Assembly (NCBI GenBank): GCA_934045075.1
Contig: OW203730.1
Span: 7,924,285 to 7,988,284, forward strand
Reading direction: 5' to 3'
DNA from: Yponomeuta sedellus
Taxonomy: Eukaryota > Arthropoda > Insecta > Lepidoptera > Yponomeutidae
DNA: 64,000 bases
This document shows, piece by piece, positions 21,990-32,869 of this stretch. The notes below the pieces were generated by a model. That model saw only the letters and a program-made list of their open reading frames with translations. It ran no database searches and had not been told where the DNA came from. Position 1 is the first letter of the stretch. The number at the start of each line of letters is the position of its first letter. The position numbers and the translations under genes are program-made.

Positions 21990-22119
21990 TCTTCTCATCA
22001 AAAGGGTAAGCTAGAAGAAAATACTGTCTAGTATTAAGCTCGACTTTTTACAAATTTGAAGGTTTAATTTGTATTTATTTTTCATACAATAAAGAATATT
22101 CATTCATTCATTCATTCAT
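21990..22119 (+). repeat. LINE 3' end with (ATTC)n tail
   Basis: AAATACTGTCTAGTATTAAG then CATACAATAAAGAATATTCA and five ATTC units. A short version of the large arrays. Confidence 0.65.
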
Positions 22120-23015
22120 AACTCTCAGGAAAAAAAACAAAATAACCCTTTCTTTCTGATTCGAAGAATTCTGTGTTCTGTGTGATGTTACCACGAATGT
22201 GATTCAAATGATAATCTTCTTAAGTTATTCCAATAAAGACACCAAAGGTGACGCTTAAAAAAGATTTCTTGCTGCTTTAGCGAAGGTTATACGGCCGTAT
22301 TTATAAGAACACGTTTCCTCTAAAGCACTCCCTCGAGGAGGTTTATTTAATCTGAACCTCTTCCTAGTAAAATTTCCACTACAGATAATTTTAATCGGCG
22401 TTTAGAAAGTGTTTTAAGGAATCGTGTGTTTATAAATAAGACCGAAAAAGTTTAGTTTCCATGTCATGCGATTGTAAACAATGATCAAACCGTGAAAAAG
22501 ACAAAAAATCTGGAATTGTATTTTCTTTTTTTGTTACATATTCTCTAAAACTCTCTCTCTCTCTATGAAAGAGAGCCTTGCCCTGCAGAGGGACGTATAT
22601 AATCTATGTGCATAAACAAATACTTCTTATTCTTAGCGTACCGCAGTATTTTTTCCAAGTATCTTTGACTTTTCTTTTACAAAAATCTGTTCTTTATGAA
22701 CAAAGATTATTATTGCTACATTATAGAGAGAAAAAATATAAAAAAACACGTTCATTCCACCCACATTTTCAGCTCGCAAAAACATAATTTAATATTTTAC
22801 GCTGAAATCGATGCTAGGCACCTACTTCACTGTGTGCGGAATGAAAATAACCTCACACGCGTAGGTATCAACTGAAAATTGAGTTTTCGGATCAGCAGGT
22901 ACGTGTTATAAATACGCAATTCATTCGACAAAAATTGTGCGTAGTACACTGAGCCAAGATAGAAAGTTAAAGAACACGGAACAGCCAGAAAAAAAAGATT
23001 TTTTTTACAAACAAG
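22120..23015. other. unassigned
   Basis: AT-rich with a short (CT)n near 22553-22564. No gene. Confidence 0.4.
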
Positions 23016-23530
23016 ATTTTTTTAAATCTTACTAATACAATGGGCGGTTTTATCGCTTAGGGCAATCTCTTTCAGACAACCTGTGATTGTAAATCATCAT
23101 CATCATCGGCCTACGATTGTCCACTGCTGGACACAGGCCTCTCCCATTGCACGCCACTGAGCACGGTCCTCGGCTACTCTCATCCAGCTCGTGCCAGCCG
23201 CCCTGCGAATATCATCCACCGAGTCTGAGGACGTCGTACACTACGTTTACCGTTCCGCGGTCTCCACTCAAGAACTCTTCTACCCCATCGGTTATCAGTT
23301 CTTCGGGTGATATGGCCGGCCCACTGCCAATTCAGCATGCTAATTCGGTAACTTTGGTTCTCTGTCGGATGACTTCGTTACGAATTCGATCTTTCAAAGA
23401 AACCTCTAGCATAGCCCTTTCCATAGCACGCTTAGCGACTTTAAATTTGTGGATCAGCCCCACCGTGAGTCTCCACGTTTCGGAACCGTATGTTATGACG
23501 GGTAGGACGCACTGGTTGAAGACTAGTGAT
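23016..23530 (-). repeat. LINE C-terminal fragment plus 3' sequences
   Basis: From 23530 down on minus: FNQCVLPVITYGSETWRLTV, then AKRAMERAMLEVSLKDRIRN, then SWMRVAEDRAQWRAMGEACV and QQW. Frameshifts separate the parts. The stop is followed by a GATGATGATGATG tail (about 23093-23106), and then by a second LINE-like end (GGTTGTCTGAAAGAGATTGC ... AAACCGCCCATTG). The YGSETW motif marks the reverse-transcriptase thumb region of insect non-LTR elements. Confidence 0.75.
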
Positions 23531-23569
23531 TGTAAAAATTCGTGTGTATATATAATATCATCGTCATCT

Positions 23570-23668
23570 TCAGGCTATACTAGTCCACTGCTGGACATAG
23601 CCCTCCCCTAAAGAGCGCCACGGTGTGCTATCATAGGGGGTAATGCCCATAATGGTAATGTATGTATG
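23570..23668 (+). repeat. Dispersed repeat Z, partial
   Basis: CTTCAGGCTATACTAGTCCA then GGACATAGCCCTCCCCTAAA, ending at GGTAATGCCCATAATGG. Confidence 0.65.
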
Positions 23669-24074
23669 TATATATATCAGCATTAAAATTGAGTGAAACA
23701 GTATAGCTACTGAAAATATTGATGCTGTGTCGAGCAAATATACCCAGCACTTCGCACGGCGGGCGGCGACCGTAGTTTGTTAATTGAAAATAAAGCATGA
23801 TTTTATCACAAAGGGATACTATAACACTTGATTAAAAGTGAAACTGAGCAATTAATTAAGCAGGTACCTACCAACCAGCTATTTTCTCCATAAACTCTTG
23901 AAGGTACATAGTAAAGTTATCCTTAAGCAAACAAAACAAAGTATTATCTTTTTACACGATTACGGCAATGTCTTTAGGCTTTGTCATAGTCGCGTAAGAG
24001 GAAGGGCTATAAAAGCTATTTATACGCAAAATATGCTTAATAATATAGACAGATTCAAATATAACGAAAAAATT
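23669..24074. other. unassigned
   Basis: Nothing recognised. Confidence 0.35.
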
Positions 24075-24172
24075 TCACTAGCGGTAGTCACGGGACGGTC
24101 ACCAATCCTGCACCTGACCGTGCCTGTTGTTGCTTAACTCAAGTGATTGATTCCAATCACTCTGTTCGACTG
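24075..24172 (-). repeat. 5S-like SINE, head only
   Basis: The minus strand has AGTTAAGCAACAACAGGC, GCACGGTCAGGTGCAGGATT and GGTGACCGTCCCGTGACTAC. The upstream block reads GAACAGAGTGATTGGAATCA. Confidence 0.65.
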
Positions 24173-24477
24173 GGACCACATTTATCAAAAGTAGTTTTAT
24201 TTCAATCAAATGTATTTTTATTAAAATCATAAAAGAATATAGACTGTGCGAGCGACACAGCATGCCTGGCGTAACATCAGCCTTAACTTTATATGAAATT
24301 CTGAATAAATTGGCTAGCAGGCACGTAATTTAAGATTCATTACAACATTGGCAATATTTCGAAGCCCTGAAGGCGTCATTAATAAGGTAAAGGTTTTAAT
24401 TAATTTTAGCAAAAGGCCCCCTTTACAGCACAAATGTGTAACGCGAACAGATGTACAGCTCGTTTAATTTTCGGTAT

Positions 24478-24560
24478 AATAGAAGCGGCGGCAGCCCAGT
24501 GGGTAGAACAATGGACTCGAAAGCGAGAGACACAGGTTCGATTTCCAATACTTACCCAAT
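24478..24560 (+). repeat. tRNA-SINE head (A/B type)
   Basis: CGGCAGCCCAGTGGGTAGAA and ACAGGTTCGATTTCC are decayed versions of the 8801 head. A foldback SINE lies next to it. Confidence 0.6.
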
Positions 24561-24561
24561 G

Positions 24562-24778
24562 ACTATGTTAAAAACTTATTTAGAGGCTAAAAATTTCACC
24601 CATGCCGAGATTCGAACCCGCGACCTCTGGCTATCCGTGCCAGCGCTCTTTCCAACTGAGCTAATGGGCGACTCACCGGCTTCAGTGAAATTTCGAACCT
24701 CTTTAAAACACTCTCTGTTTTACGTACAGGCAGTTTAAAATGGTCCTTAGCACGGGTTAGTGCGTTAATAAGAATATA
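24562..24778 (+). repeat. Foldback tRNA-SINE, antisense tRNA plus sense tail
   Basis: Starts TTAAAAACTTATTTAGAGG with an antisense tRNA-like segment, spacer to TTTTACGTACAGGCAG, then TTTAAAATGGTCCTTAGCAC and the tail. CAATGACT flanks both ends and may be the target duplication. Confidence 0.8.
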
Positions 24779-25018
24779 ACAATGACTTTTTTTTATTTAT
24801 TTTATTTAAATAGGACAACCAACAGGCGATACAACAATACAGTCACAGAGAACAAAAAAACACACACAAATAACACGGTAATTGCTCCACTTATAGGTTG
24901 TTGCATCATGCATGTAAAAATCAACAAACTGTAATACATATTAATCCATTTTAAAGATATAAAATAAATATTAAATAAAGACAAATTAAACTAAAAAAAA
25001 ACTAATTAAATATACATA
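24779..25018. other. AT-rich, LINE-like 3' sequence possible
   Basis: TTTATTTATTTTATTTAAAT followed by GACAACCAACAGGCGATACA resembles a reversed retrotransposon 3' UTR. No second copy was found in the window. Confidence 0.3.
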
Positions 25019-25163
25019 ATTAAAACCGTTTTTAAACGGATGTGCTCGTTTACTGAGTCACCTCAGTCATCCGGGACCACGACACCTGAAAAAGTGCCGA
25101 AACGTCGGAAAATTGTAAAAATGTAATAAACGAGCATAAATCCGTATTAAAACAGTTTTAATT
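25019..25163. mobile_element. Short element with inverted ends and CCGAAACGTCGG core
   Basis: Imperfect inverted repeats of ~34 bp include an exact TGCTCGTTTA (25043-25052) / TAAACGAGCA (25127-25136) pair. They bracket GTGCCGAAACGTCGGAAAAT. A smaller analogue with the same core is at 63041-63145. Confidence 0.5.
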
Positions 25164-25284
25164 TTGTCTGCTGCTCGTGTTAGAAAATACCTTAGAAAAT
25201 AAAATACTATAAATATACATAAATTAAAGATATTCAAACAGGCTTCTTTAGGTTATGTATACGACTTTTGTTGGTTATGTACCT

Positions 25285-25490
25285 TTATGAAGTCATAGTA
25301 GCAATACCACTCGCTAGCCGTGAAGGAAAACATCGTAAGGAAACCTGAGTGTCTGAGGTGTTCAAATACCTCAGCGCTTGAAATTGCCAGCCTGCGGTGG
25401 GCACGCGTGGTAATTAAGCCCCTACTCTCTCTTTAAGAGAAGGCCTCTGCCCCGCAGTGGGACCTTTATATGCTACACAAACAAATCACA
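25285..25490 (+). repeat. tRNA-SINE body, type B
   Basis: GTGAAGGAAAACATCGTAAG is shared with type A, followed by the type-B module: GTTCAAATACCTCAGCGCTT, GTGGTAATTAAGCCCCTACT, GAGAAGGCCTCTGCCCCGCA. Confidence 0.75.
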
Positions 25491-25649
25491 AAGGAAAAAA
25501 GTATCAGGTACCTAATTAATTTACTGGGGCATCTGACGTAAAATCGTAATACGTAATGGTTTTATATCAGCCAATGTGTTGAGCAAAAATTGTCGGCACA
25601 AAATGATTATAACATAATAACATTTATAACATTTACATACAGGCACATA

Positions 25650-25830
25650 CATTGCTTCTGGCCCCACACTAGGATACCCTGTGTCGTGGGAACCAGAAAC
25701 AACGACATCACAAACATGTAAACATCCAAGACCTGGGGTTTTTTTTTGTTCCCAGCCGGGATTCGAACCCGGGACCTCCTGCATGGCATGTAGATGCACT
25801 ACCGTTACGCCACAGAGGTCGTCAAATTGA
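25650..25830 (-). repeat. tRNA-SINE, GAGGTCCCGGGTTCGAATCC type
   Basis: Minus-strand head GACCTCTGTGGCGTAACGGT with B box GGGTTCGAATCCCGG, then the body AGACCTCTG-like head to GGTATCCTAGTGTGGGGCCA. Same family as 1-83 and 47945-48085. Confidence 0.7.
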
Positions 25831-26959
25831 TTAGCAGACAGTGACAGACTGATCAGGCTCTTACTTTAGATAATCAGAAATATGGCCTAAAAAGTAAAAT
25901 ACAAAGACAGTTCAGATGATAATAACGAAGTAAAAGAGCGAAATGAATCCTGATAACTTGTTTTTTAAGATTCCGTACCGAAATAGCTCAATCTTAGTTT
26001 GACTTTTCGGTTGAATACCGAATTTGAAAATTGAGATCTACCCAAATATTAATTACATTGAACCATTGTAGTTTTAGAGGGACTCTTAACAAAGTGGCCC
26101 TAGAGCATTCTAATGCAATCCAGTTTCTCTTCTTAAATATTTTGTGTTATTTGCTACGAGTACCTCACTAAATAAAATTTGTGTTAAACAGAATAAATAA
26201 ACTTTTATGACGAAACTTTTGGTGTACGTATATTAAATGTGCATTTTAGAAACATTAAACAAATGTGTGCTCGACAAAAAGTCTATATTTTATTCACAAT
26301 TTGTCTACATTTATTATTTTTTATGAATGTTCAGCGATAACTCCTTACCATGGGGTTCGATTTCCAAGTAAAAATTAGTAAACTTTTTCATTTGAAAAAC
26401 CATCCTCACGACATTTTGACCACAACCATAATGCGATAAAGAATACCGTCAGCGCCACCTTGTGCTAAAATTAGCAAACTGTATTTTCTGTACAGTGAAT
26501 GACTATGTCGACTTGTCTATTCAAAGAATGTAACGTCCAATCTGCACGTTTTGCTCTAAATGTTCTGTGCCCATTCTGTGATTAAATTTGCTTTCGTGAT
26601 CAATTTATAATCTGTTGTTTCTCGAGTAAACTTGGCTAATTATTGTTTCAGGTAAGTAAAATGAAAGTGGAGAAATCCTAAAGAAAATGGGAATTTTTGA
26701 CTAAACAAAAATTAAAAACGTTAAAAAAAACCGTTTCTTGTAAGGGTTTTGTTATATTTTTCACCGGCATGTCACAGGCGTGTCATTAAGTAAATGTATG
26801 TTTTAAATTTTTGGACTATCCGCTTATTCCATAAAATTTCTAGTCTCTGATGACGGTTCCAGACGGTTCCAGACTACGCGCGATGAAGGGTTCCTAGAAG
26901 AAGGGTTTCCTGCTTACCTTATACAACTAATAACTGTAACAAATTTATTTTCGATGAAA
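25831..26959. other. unassigned AT-rich, >1 kb
   Basis: No gene or recognised repeat. 26862-26877 contains the direct repeat GACGGTTCCA. Confidence 0.4.
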
Positions 26960-27188
26960 TTGTAATTTTGGGACACTTGGCTAGAAGGGAAGACGGCCAG
27001 TGGACTAGGGCAGTATCGGAGTGGTGGCCAAGGGAAAGAAGGAGGTTGGTAGGCAGACCACCGACACGATGGTCAGACGACATCGTGAGGGTTGCGGGTC
27101 AAAGATGGATCAGATTAGCACAGGACCGTGAGGAATGGCGCAATAAAAAGGAGGCCTATGCCCAGCAGTGGGTTGATGTGGGCTGATT

Positions 27189-27190
<2 letters not shown>
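26960..27190 (+). repeat. LINE reverse-transcriptase C-terminal fragment, complete end
   Basis: The frame reads GHLARREDGQWTRAVSEWWP, then RRRLVGRPPTRWSDDIVRVA, GQRWIRLAQDREEWRNKKEA and YAQQWVDVG, then stop TGA. This well-preserved ORF2 tail is typical of RTE-like elements of moths. The stop is followed within a few bases by the (ACAG)n array, so the array sits at the element's 3' end. Confidence 0.85.
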
Positions 27191-27226
<36 letters not shown>

Positions 27227-27349
27227 GGACGGACGGACGGACGGACGGACGGACGGACGGACGGACGGACGGACGGACGGACGGACGGACGGACGGACGG
27301 ACGGACGGACGGACGGACGGACGGACGGACGGACGGACGGACGGACGGA
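27191..27349. repeat. Compound (ACAG)n-(ACGG)n microsatellite
   Basis: About nine ACAG units then about thirty ACGG units, ending in a short AAAG run to 27362. Confidence 0.98.
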
Positions 27350-27570
27350 AAGAAAGAAAGAAAAACATTTATTTAACGCCACATAGACATACAAAATTTG
27401 ACAGAAAAGGAAAATACAGAAGAGCAGGAGTAAAACAAAAGCAAAAGAAAAGACGAACTACAGATGAAACGATACACAGTATGTCGATGCAGCGGAAAAA
27501 AGTCCTCATGCTCAGTATAAGCTGAGGGTTTGCACCCACAACACTGATTTTCAGCAAGGGCCTTATCTGG
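27350..27570 (-). repeat. Probable LINE 3' UTR, tail-to-tail with 26960 element
   Basis: The minus strand ends TGTGGCGTTAAATAAATGTT then (TTTC)n and the GTCC array, resembling a retrotransposon 3' end with AATAAA. No second copy supports it. Confidence 0.4.
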
Positions 27571-28014
27571 TGACTCACGGAGCATCAAAACGGAACAAAC
27601 ATGCACTCACACTCTCATATGCAGCCAAACTTTCACGCATACAAGCACACTCACAATTATATACCTATATACATACATAGTGATAAATAATACACAATAA
27701 TAATACACACTACAAATACTTAAGTAGATATTAATGAATACATAGCAATTTCAACTAAATTAAATACACTGTTTAATATCTTGACTTGACTCGTGCGCAG
27801 GAATAATGGAGGTCATGCTGGAAGAGGAAAACTTAGGACTTCTGGGAAGTCAACAAATAACCTTTAAGTTTCACCTTAAAGGTATACTTGCTGGTAAGGA
27901 CTTGGAGAGGAGGAGGAATGTCATTCCAGCATTTAGACGCCGCGAATCTGAAGCTGCCGCGGAAAGCAGCCGTTCGATGTGCTGGTATTGCTGTTCTCAT
28001 TTTATGTTTATATT
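27571..28014. other. unassigned
   Basis: A 108-codon frame (27806-28132) runs into the degenerate GGAC repeat; no domain. Confidence 0.35.
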
Positions 28015-28105
28015 TGGACGAACGGACGGACGGACTGAAGGACGGACGGATGGACGGACGGATGGACGGACGGGCGGACGGACGGATGGACAGACAGACA
28101 TCCTC
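28015..28105. repeat. Degenerate (GGAC)n repeat
   Basis: Interrupted GGACGGAC/GGATGGAC units. Confidence 0.9.
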
Positions 28106-28124
28106 CGTTGGGTTTGCCAGTTAT

Positions 28125-28210
28125 TGGTCTGACAACTTTGCACCCCATCGGCCATTTGTCCTTAGATATGTAACCAGCTCACTGCCAGTTTAGCTTGCTA
28201 ATCTTATAGA
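28125..28210 (-). repeat. LINE fragment (KLNWQ-AGY region)
   Basis: Minus-strand codons AKLNWQ-stop-AGYIS mimic the KLKWQWAGHIAR segment of ORF2 tails. Short and broken. Confidence 0.4.
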
Positions 28211-28664
28211 CTATATCAGTCAGTCAGAGTTAAGTATATAAGGAATGTATTTCAAATATCTTTAAGCTTGTAAGCATCACTCGGTGGAGTGTTCGCAACA
28301 AACCACGACAAACTACGTTTAGTGTTCGACAACTGATACAAAGGAACCGCATCCTGTTAGTTGGAAAAGTTTTAATCTAAGCCTCGAGGCATCGTCTTAT
28401 AATAATGAGTAACAGCGAGGCGGTACTAAGTTAACCGAAGTGAGTGGCTGAGGCAAACTCAAGAATACCTCCCTAAGTGCTGTCCATCTAGCCGGAACTT
28501 GCTGCCTCAAACTTGGCAGGGCTTCTGGGATTAATACGTTAAGTTTGTAATCACTGAATCCTTGCTCTAATCACTCAACTTAAGTTTTACTTGGGTTACA
28601 TTTGATAAAACTGTCTTGTCCCGTTTACTGGGTTTATAAGTCGTTTATTTCGGCAGGTTAACTG
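28211..28664. other. unassigned
   Basis: Nothing recognised. Confidence 0.35.
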
Positions 28665-28950
28665 TTCTTTGTGCTGTGTGGTGTCGGCCTAGAGAATGGC
28701 ACCAACCAAATTCTTCCCGCGGGTGTCGTAAAAGGCGACTAAGGGACACAAACCGGGGGGTGGGCAGCAGCGCCCCCTGCAGTACAATTCCACCGAACTG
28801 CGATCCCCAACCCGCATGCCCAGCGTGGGGATTATGGGCATTACCCCGTATGATAGCACAACGTATTATGGAGCTCATTAGGGGAGGGCTACCCGCTTAC
28901 GACACCCGCTGTGTTGTGTCGGCCTAGAGAATAGCACCAACCAAATTCTT
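28665..28950 (-). repeat. Dispersed repeat Z with terminal duplication
   Basis: Same element as 34870-35135 in reverse. The block GTGTCGGCCTAGAGAAT occurs at both 28681 and 28916, so one end is duplicated. Confidence 0.75.
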
Positions 28951-29235
28951 ATATGTATCTCACTATGAATTTACGGTTGTATCTAGTACGAGAAATTTAC
29001 TGTAGATAATTTTATATACCACAAACTGATCCCGTAGACGTTGTTTTGCTATATGACCTATTCAAATATATAAATAAAAATAATAATGAAAATCGGTGTT
29101 ACCGTTTCGCACGAGTTCAATAACAAACATCTTTTTATACATCCGATTTTTTGTAAATGGTTCTATGTTTCACCCAAACTAAGTAATTTCCTTGGTGACT
29201 TCACTCAGGTTATATAGAATCCCTAAAAATTATTT

Positions 29236-29585
29236 TATTTTAAAAACCTATTTAGAGGCTAAAAATTTCACCCATGCCGGAATTCGAACCCGCAACCTCT
29301 GGCTATCCGTACCAGCGCTCTACCAATTGAGCCAATGGGCGACTCACGGCATCAGTGAAATTTCGAACCTCTTTACAAAATTCTCTGTATTACGAAATAT
29401 TGAAATTTCACTGATGCCGTGAGTCGCCCATTGGCTCAATTGGTAGGGCGCTGGTACGGATAGCCAGAGGTTGCGGGTTCGAATCCCGGCATGGGTGAAA
29501 TTTTTAGCCTCTAAATAGGTTTTTAAATTTGTTCCTTAGCACGGGTTAGTGCATTAAAAAAAAAATAAAAAAATAGTGTAATTAT
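29236..29585. repeat. Foldback tRNA-SINE, long near-perfect palindrome
   Basis: Antisense arm about 29243-29395 and sense arm about 29403-29525. Both carry the same departures from the family: GTACCAGCGC, a CCAATTGAGCC variant, and one missing C in CTCACGGCATC. The sense arm continues to the tail GTGCATTAAAAAAAAAATA. Confidence 0.85.
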
Positions 29586-29726
29586 TTTATTTATTATTAT
29601 TATATTTTAGGCTTTTTCGTTTACACACCCTCTCACGTATCAACAATCAACAATCACACTGTCAACAATCTCACACACATAAAGCAAAGTAGTTGTAGTA
29701 GTAAAGTAGTAAAAGTAGTTTTAGCT

Positions 29727-30190
29727 TCAATTCTATATGTCAGTGAACTTAGCAGATCATTGTTCAGCAGATCAAGAAAAATGAGAGTTCTTGTCGCATG
29801 CAGCAGAGTTCTATAGTTCCTGATAGTTCTATAGGTCCCAGCATGCAAATATAATTTTAAAAAAAATATGTTTCATATTTCTAAATTTTACGCAAACAGG
29901 TATGATCTGCTGGCACTTTTACTTGACTTATAGTTTGCAATTGGATTCTTTACAGTAGTTCTGATGCAGATCTTTTTAAAACAAAGGAGTTCTGTGGTCC
30001 CAGCATGCAAATATAATTTTTTAAAATCATTTTAAGATCATTTTGTCAACTCTTTTTTTTGGGTAAAATCACTAGAACTATTTCTAAAAAGTATCAGGAA
30101 CTGTAGAACTCAACTGCATGCTGCGAGAACTCTAATTTTTTCTTGATCTGCTGAACAATGATCTGCTAAGTTCACTGACATCAATTCTAT
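29727..30190. mobile_element. Non-autonomous DNA transposon (MITE-like) with TIRs and TSD
   Basis: Perfect 44-bp terminal inverted repeats 29738-29781 and 30137-30180 begin TGTCAGTGAACTTAGCAG. Weaker complementarity extends to about 100 bp. The direct repeat TCAATTCTAT at 29727-29736 and 30181-30190 is a 10-bp target duplication, with one base between it and the left terminus. Inside, CCCAGCATGCAAATATAATT occurs twice (near 29837 and 30000). No transposase. The 9-11 bp duplication and long inverted repeats suggest a Mutator-like origin, which is inference. Confidence 0.85.
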
Positions 30191-30331
30191 GTAATGGACA
30201 ACAATCAGCGGGTCCTTAACGCTGATTTTCAAATCCTTTCACCATGGCTGGCATCGACGTGCTAAGAAAAATTTGTCGTACAATATCTAGTTTATAAATA
30301 TGTCTAGACTAAGCACCCCTTTGTATTTTTT

Positions 30332-30376
30332 AAAACCTATTTAGAGGCTAAAAATTCCACCCATGCCGGGACTCGA
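30332..30376. repeat. Foldback SINE, left-arm fragment
   Basis: TTAAAACCTATTTAGAGGCT to the B-box core CGGGACTCGAACC, then interrupted. Confidence 0.65.
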
Positions 30377-30394
30377 ACCATTTTTTTAAATAAA

Positions 30395-30695
30395 TGTTTG
30401 AATGGTAGAACAATAGTCTCGGAAGCGAGAAACCCAGGATCAATTATCAGTGGAATTTTTGCCCATATTCCAATGACTTTTTTTCTTAGTTATGTACGTT
30501 TGTGAAAGTTATAGTAGGAATACCACAGTCTAAAAGTGAAGGAAAGCACCGTGAGGAAACTTGACTGTCTAAGGTGTTAATATACCTCAGCGCTTGAAAT
30601 ACTAATTCGTCGTGGGCATGCATGATAATTAAGCCCATACTCTCTCTCTGAGAGAAGGCCTGTGCCCTGTAGTGCGACGTTGAAAGGCTACATAA
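30395..30695 (+). repeat. tRNA-SINE type B with head
   Basis: Decayed head AATGGTAGAACAATAGTCTC, CCAATGACTTTTTT, GTGAAGGAAAGCACCGTGAG and the type-B 3' module to GTGCGACGTTGAAAGGCTAC. It links the type-A head to the type-B tail. Confidence 0.75.
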
Positions 30696-31892
30696 AAATA
30701 TTGAAGTGTTCTTCGGCAGTTGTGATCAACGCACTGCCGAGTGGCTTACCGTATTCATTTACACCATTAACTTACGTAACAAGCCGAAATTTATTACCGA
30801 ATTATGAACCCGCTAAGGATTTACGGTTATGGGTCAGTTAAATTTTTGACTCTCCTTCTCTACTATATTTTAATGCTTGCGCCTGCCCAAGTAGCGTGCT
30901 ACCATGATGCATAATCAGAGTAACGAAATCGACTTTGAGAGTGCCAAGTACAAACACGTTTCGCTGGCAATCAGAACGCCCGGCAATTAGTCATGGGGTT
31001 AAAAAATGTGTGCAGGCAATTTTGGAGACTCATTTCCCATTTAGTCCCACATTTTAATCTTAATTTCGAAACAGAATCCCTTCGATCATGATACTTTATT
31101 TGATCTATCCTAAAAGTTCACAATAATAGGCATTTCGTAAGTACTCGCGACGCTCATACATACTATTTATTAGGTAAAACGGTAAATTACCTCAACTCCC
31201 GAGGTTTACAATACTTTGAAAACATAATCATATAAAAACAGCTTTTATATTAGTTATATTATGTTAATAGTGATATTTTTATTGCATTGAATCTGTTATG
31301 CATTTAAACTTGTTTTTAACAACAACAACAACACGTTGTTGGGAAAAACCAGTTGTTCTTAAGCACCGTCTTATTTTTTTTTTAAATGCAACCATTAATA
31401 TTTAACTTAGCAAGTGTGAAATTTGAGACATTGTTAAAATTTAACTAATTATTTATAAAAATATTTTTTTTAAGAAATTTAGAGATACGAGTATATCACG
31501 AAAAATGATCTCTTCCAAAAATTCTTCGGATAGATTTAAGTATAAGGAAGGAATTCATAGACTACGTGTGATTTAATTTATTAAGATCAAAGCCTAGGTA
31601 CCAATGGCAGCATATCGCTAGAGAAGGGCGTGAAACTGTGCGACTCTCACGCGATACACCACTCACTTTGCCGTCACTTTTCATGCACGGAACTGGCTGC
31701 CCAACGAAACTTTCCAATTAAGTTATTAAACACAAATGAATGTAACTTTCAGCGTGCATGAAATGTTTACCAACGTTTTTGCTCACGGCAAATTGTGTTT
31801 TTTGGGGACGCTCCATTCATTAATGTGTTTTTGAGGTATTATGTGCAACGTAGCAGAGGAGTTTTGATACAAAAAATTAATCAAGATTTTAA
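30696..31892. other. unassigned, ~1.2 kb
   Basis: Low-complexity AT with a short (CAA)n near 31320-31330. No gene. Confidence 0.4.
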
Positions 31893-32095
31893 GTTATGTG
31901 CATTTGTGAAGTTAACGTAGCAATATCACTCGCAACCGCGAAGAAAAACATCATTAGGAAACCTGAGTGTGTGGGGTGTTTAAAATTGCCAATGCACGGT
32001 GGGCACAAGATGTAACTGAGCCCATTCTCTCTGAGAGAAGGCCTGTGCCCTGCAGCAGGAACTTTATAGGCTACATAAAAAATATTTAGCTGAAC
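31893..32095 (+). repeat. tRNA-SINE type B body
   Basis: GAAGAAAAACATCATTAGGA, then GAGAAGGCCTGTGCCCTGCA and TTTATAGGCTACATAAAAAA. Confidence 0.7.
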
Positions 32096-32137
32096 TACAA
32101 AATACGGAGTCAATTGTTTTATTTGCAAATAGTTCGT

Positions 32138-32330
32138 ACTATTAAAGATTTAAAAACCTATTTAGAGGCTAAAAATTTCACCCATGCTGGGATTCGAACC
32201 CGCAACCTCTGGCTATCCGTGCCAGCGCTCTTCCAATTGAGCCAATGGGCGATGCCGGTGAGTCGTTTTTAAATTTGACCTTAGCACGGGTTAGTGCATT
32301 AAAAATAAAAATTGTATAACTATTAAAGAT
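32138..32330 (+). repeat. Foldback tRNA-SINE, short complete copy with target duplication
   Basis: Target duplication ACTATTAAAGAT at 32138-32149 and 32319-32330. The 169-bp insert starts TTAAAAACCTATTTAGAGG with antisense tRNA. It switches at GGGCGATGCCGGTGAGTCG to a sense scrap, then TTGACCTTAGCACGGG and the tail. Confidence 0.9.
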
Positions 32331-32869
32331 GCTAGACGTTTTTATTCAATTAAAATTTTGTCTTGAAACGTATATACTGTCACTGCATCAGCCACAATCA
32401 GTGAATTAATTGGCTTCAATTTTGGCGGCTCGAAACTTTTCGTGATAGACATTTTCTCTGAAGAGCCTCATTGATTTTTCTTTTTACTGATTGCTGATGC
32501 ACATATATACAGGGCGTCCCACGGCTATGCCACATGGAGGGAAAGTACCTTTAATATTGTAGATGGAACATTTTACTGAAAGAAGACATTATTTTAACTT
32601 CAAAAACATTCTAAACTGCATTCATAGATTTTTAAATAATTACACGGTTGAACCGGGAATCAAACCCGCTACAAGAGAAAAAAAATACCCTGTAGCTTTA
32701 TCACACCAATCGGAAGGCTTCATCATACGGATTATGTTTTGCTAAATAACATACTATCAGAAATAAAAGGAAGACCATGAATTTTAAGGCAATACTGCGG
32801 TCCGGGGTGGCTGTGTGACGGCGAAATGACATAATTATGCTTAACGCCTTACAATGGGATCTGTCGTGG
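32331..32869. other. unassigned
   Basis: A B-box-like relic lies at about 32648-32672 (minus). Otherwise nothing. Confidence 0.35.

Noticed and set aside
25080..25110. Hammerhead ribozyme (CTGAAAAAGTGCCGAAACGTC)
   Set aside because: The CUGANGA core is not matched and GAAAC is followed directly by GTC, leaving no room for stem III.
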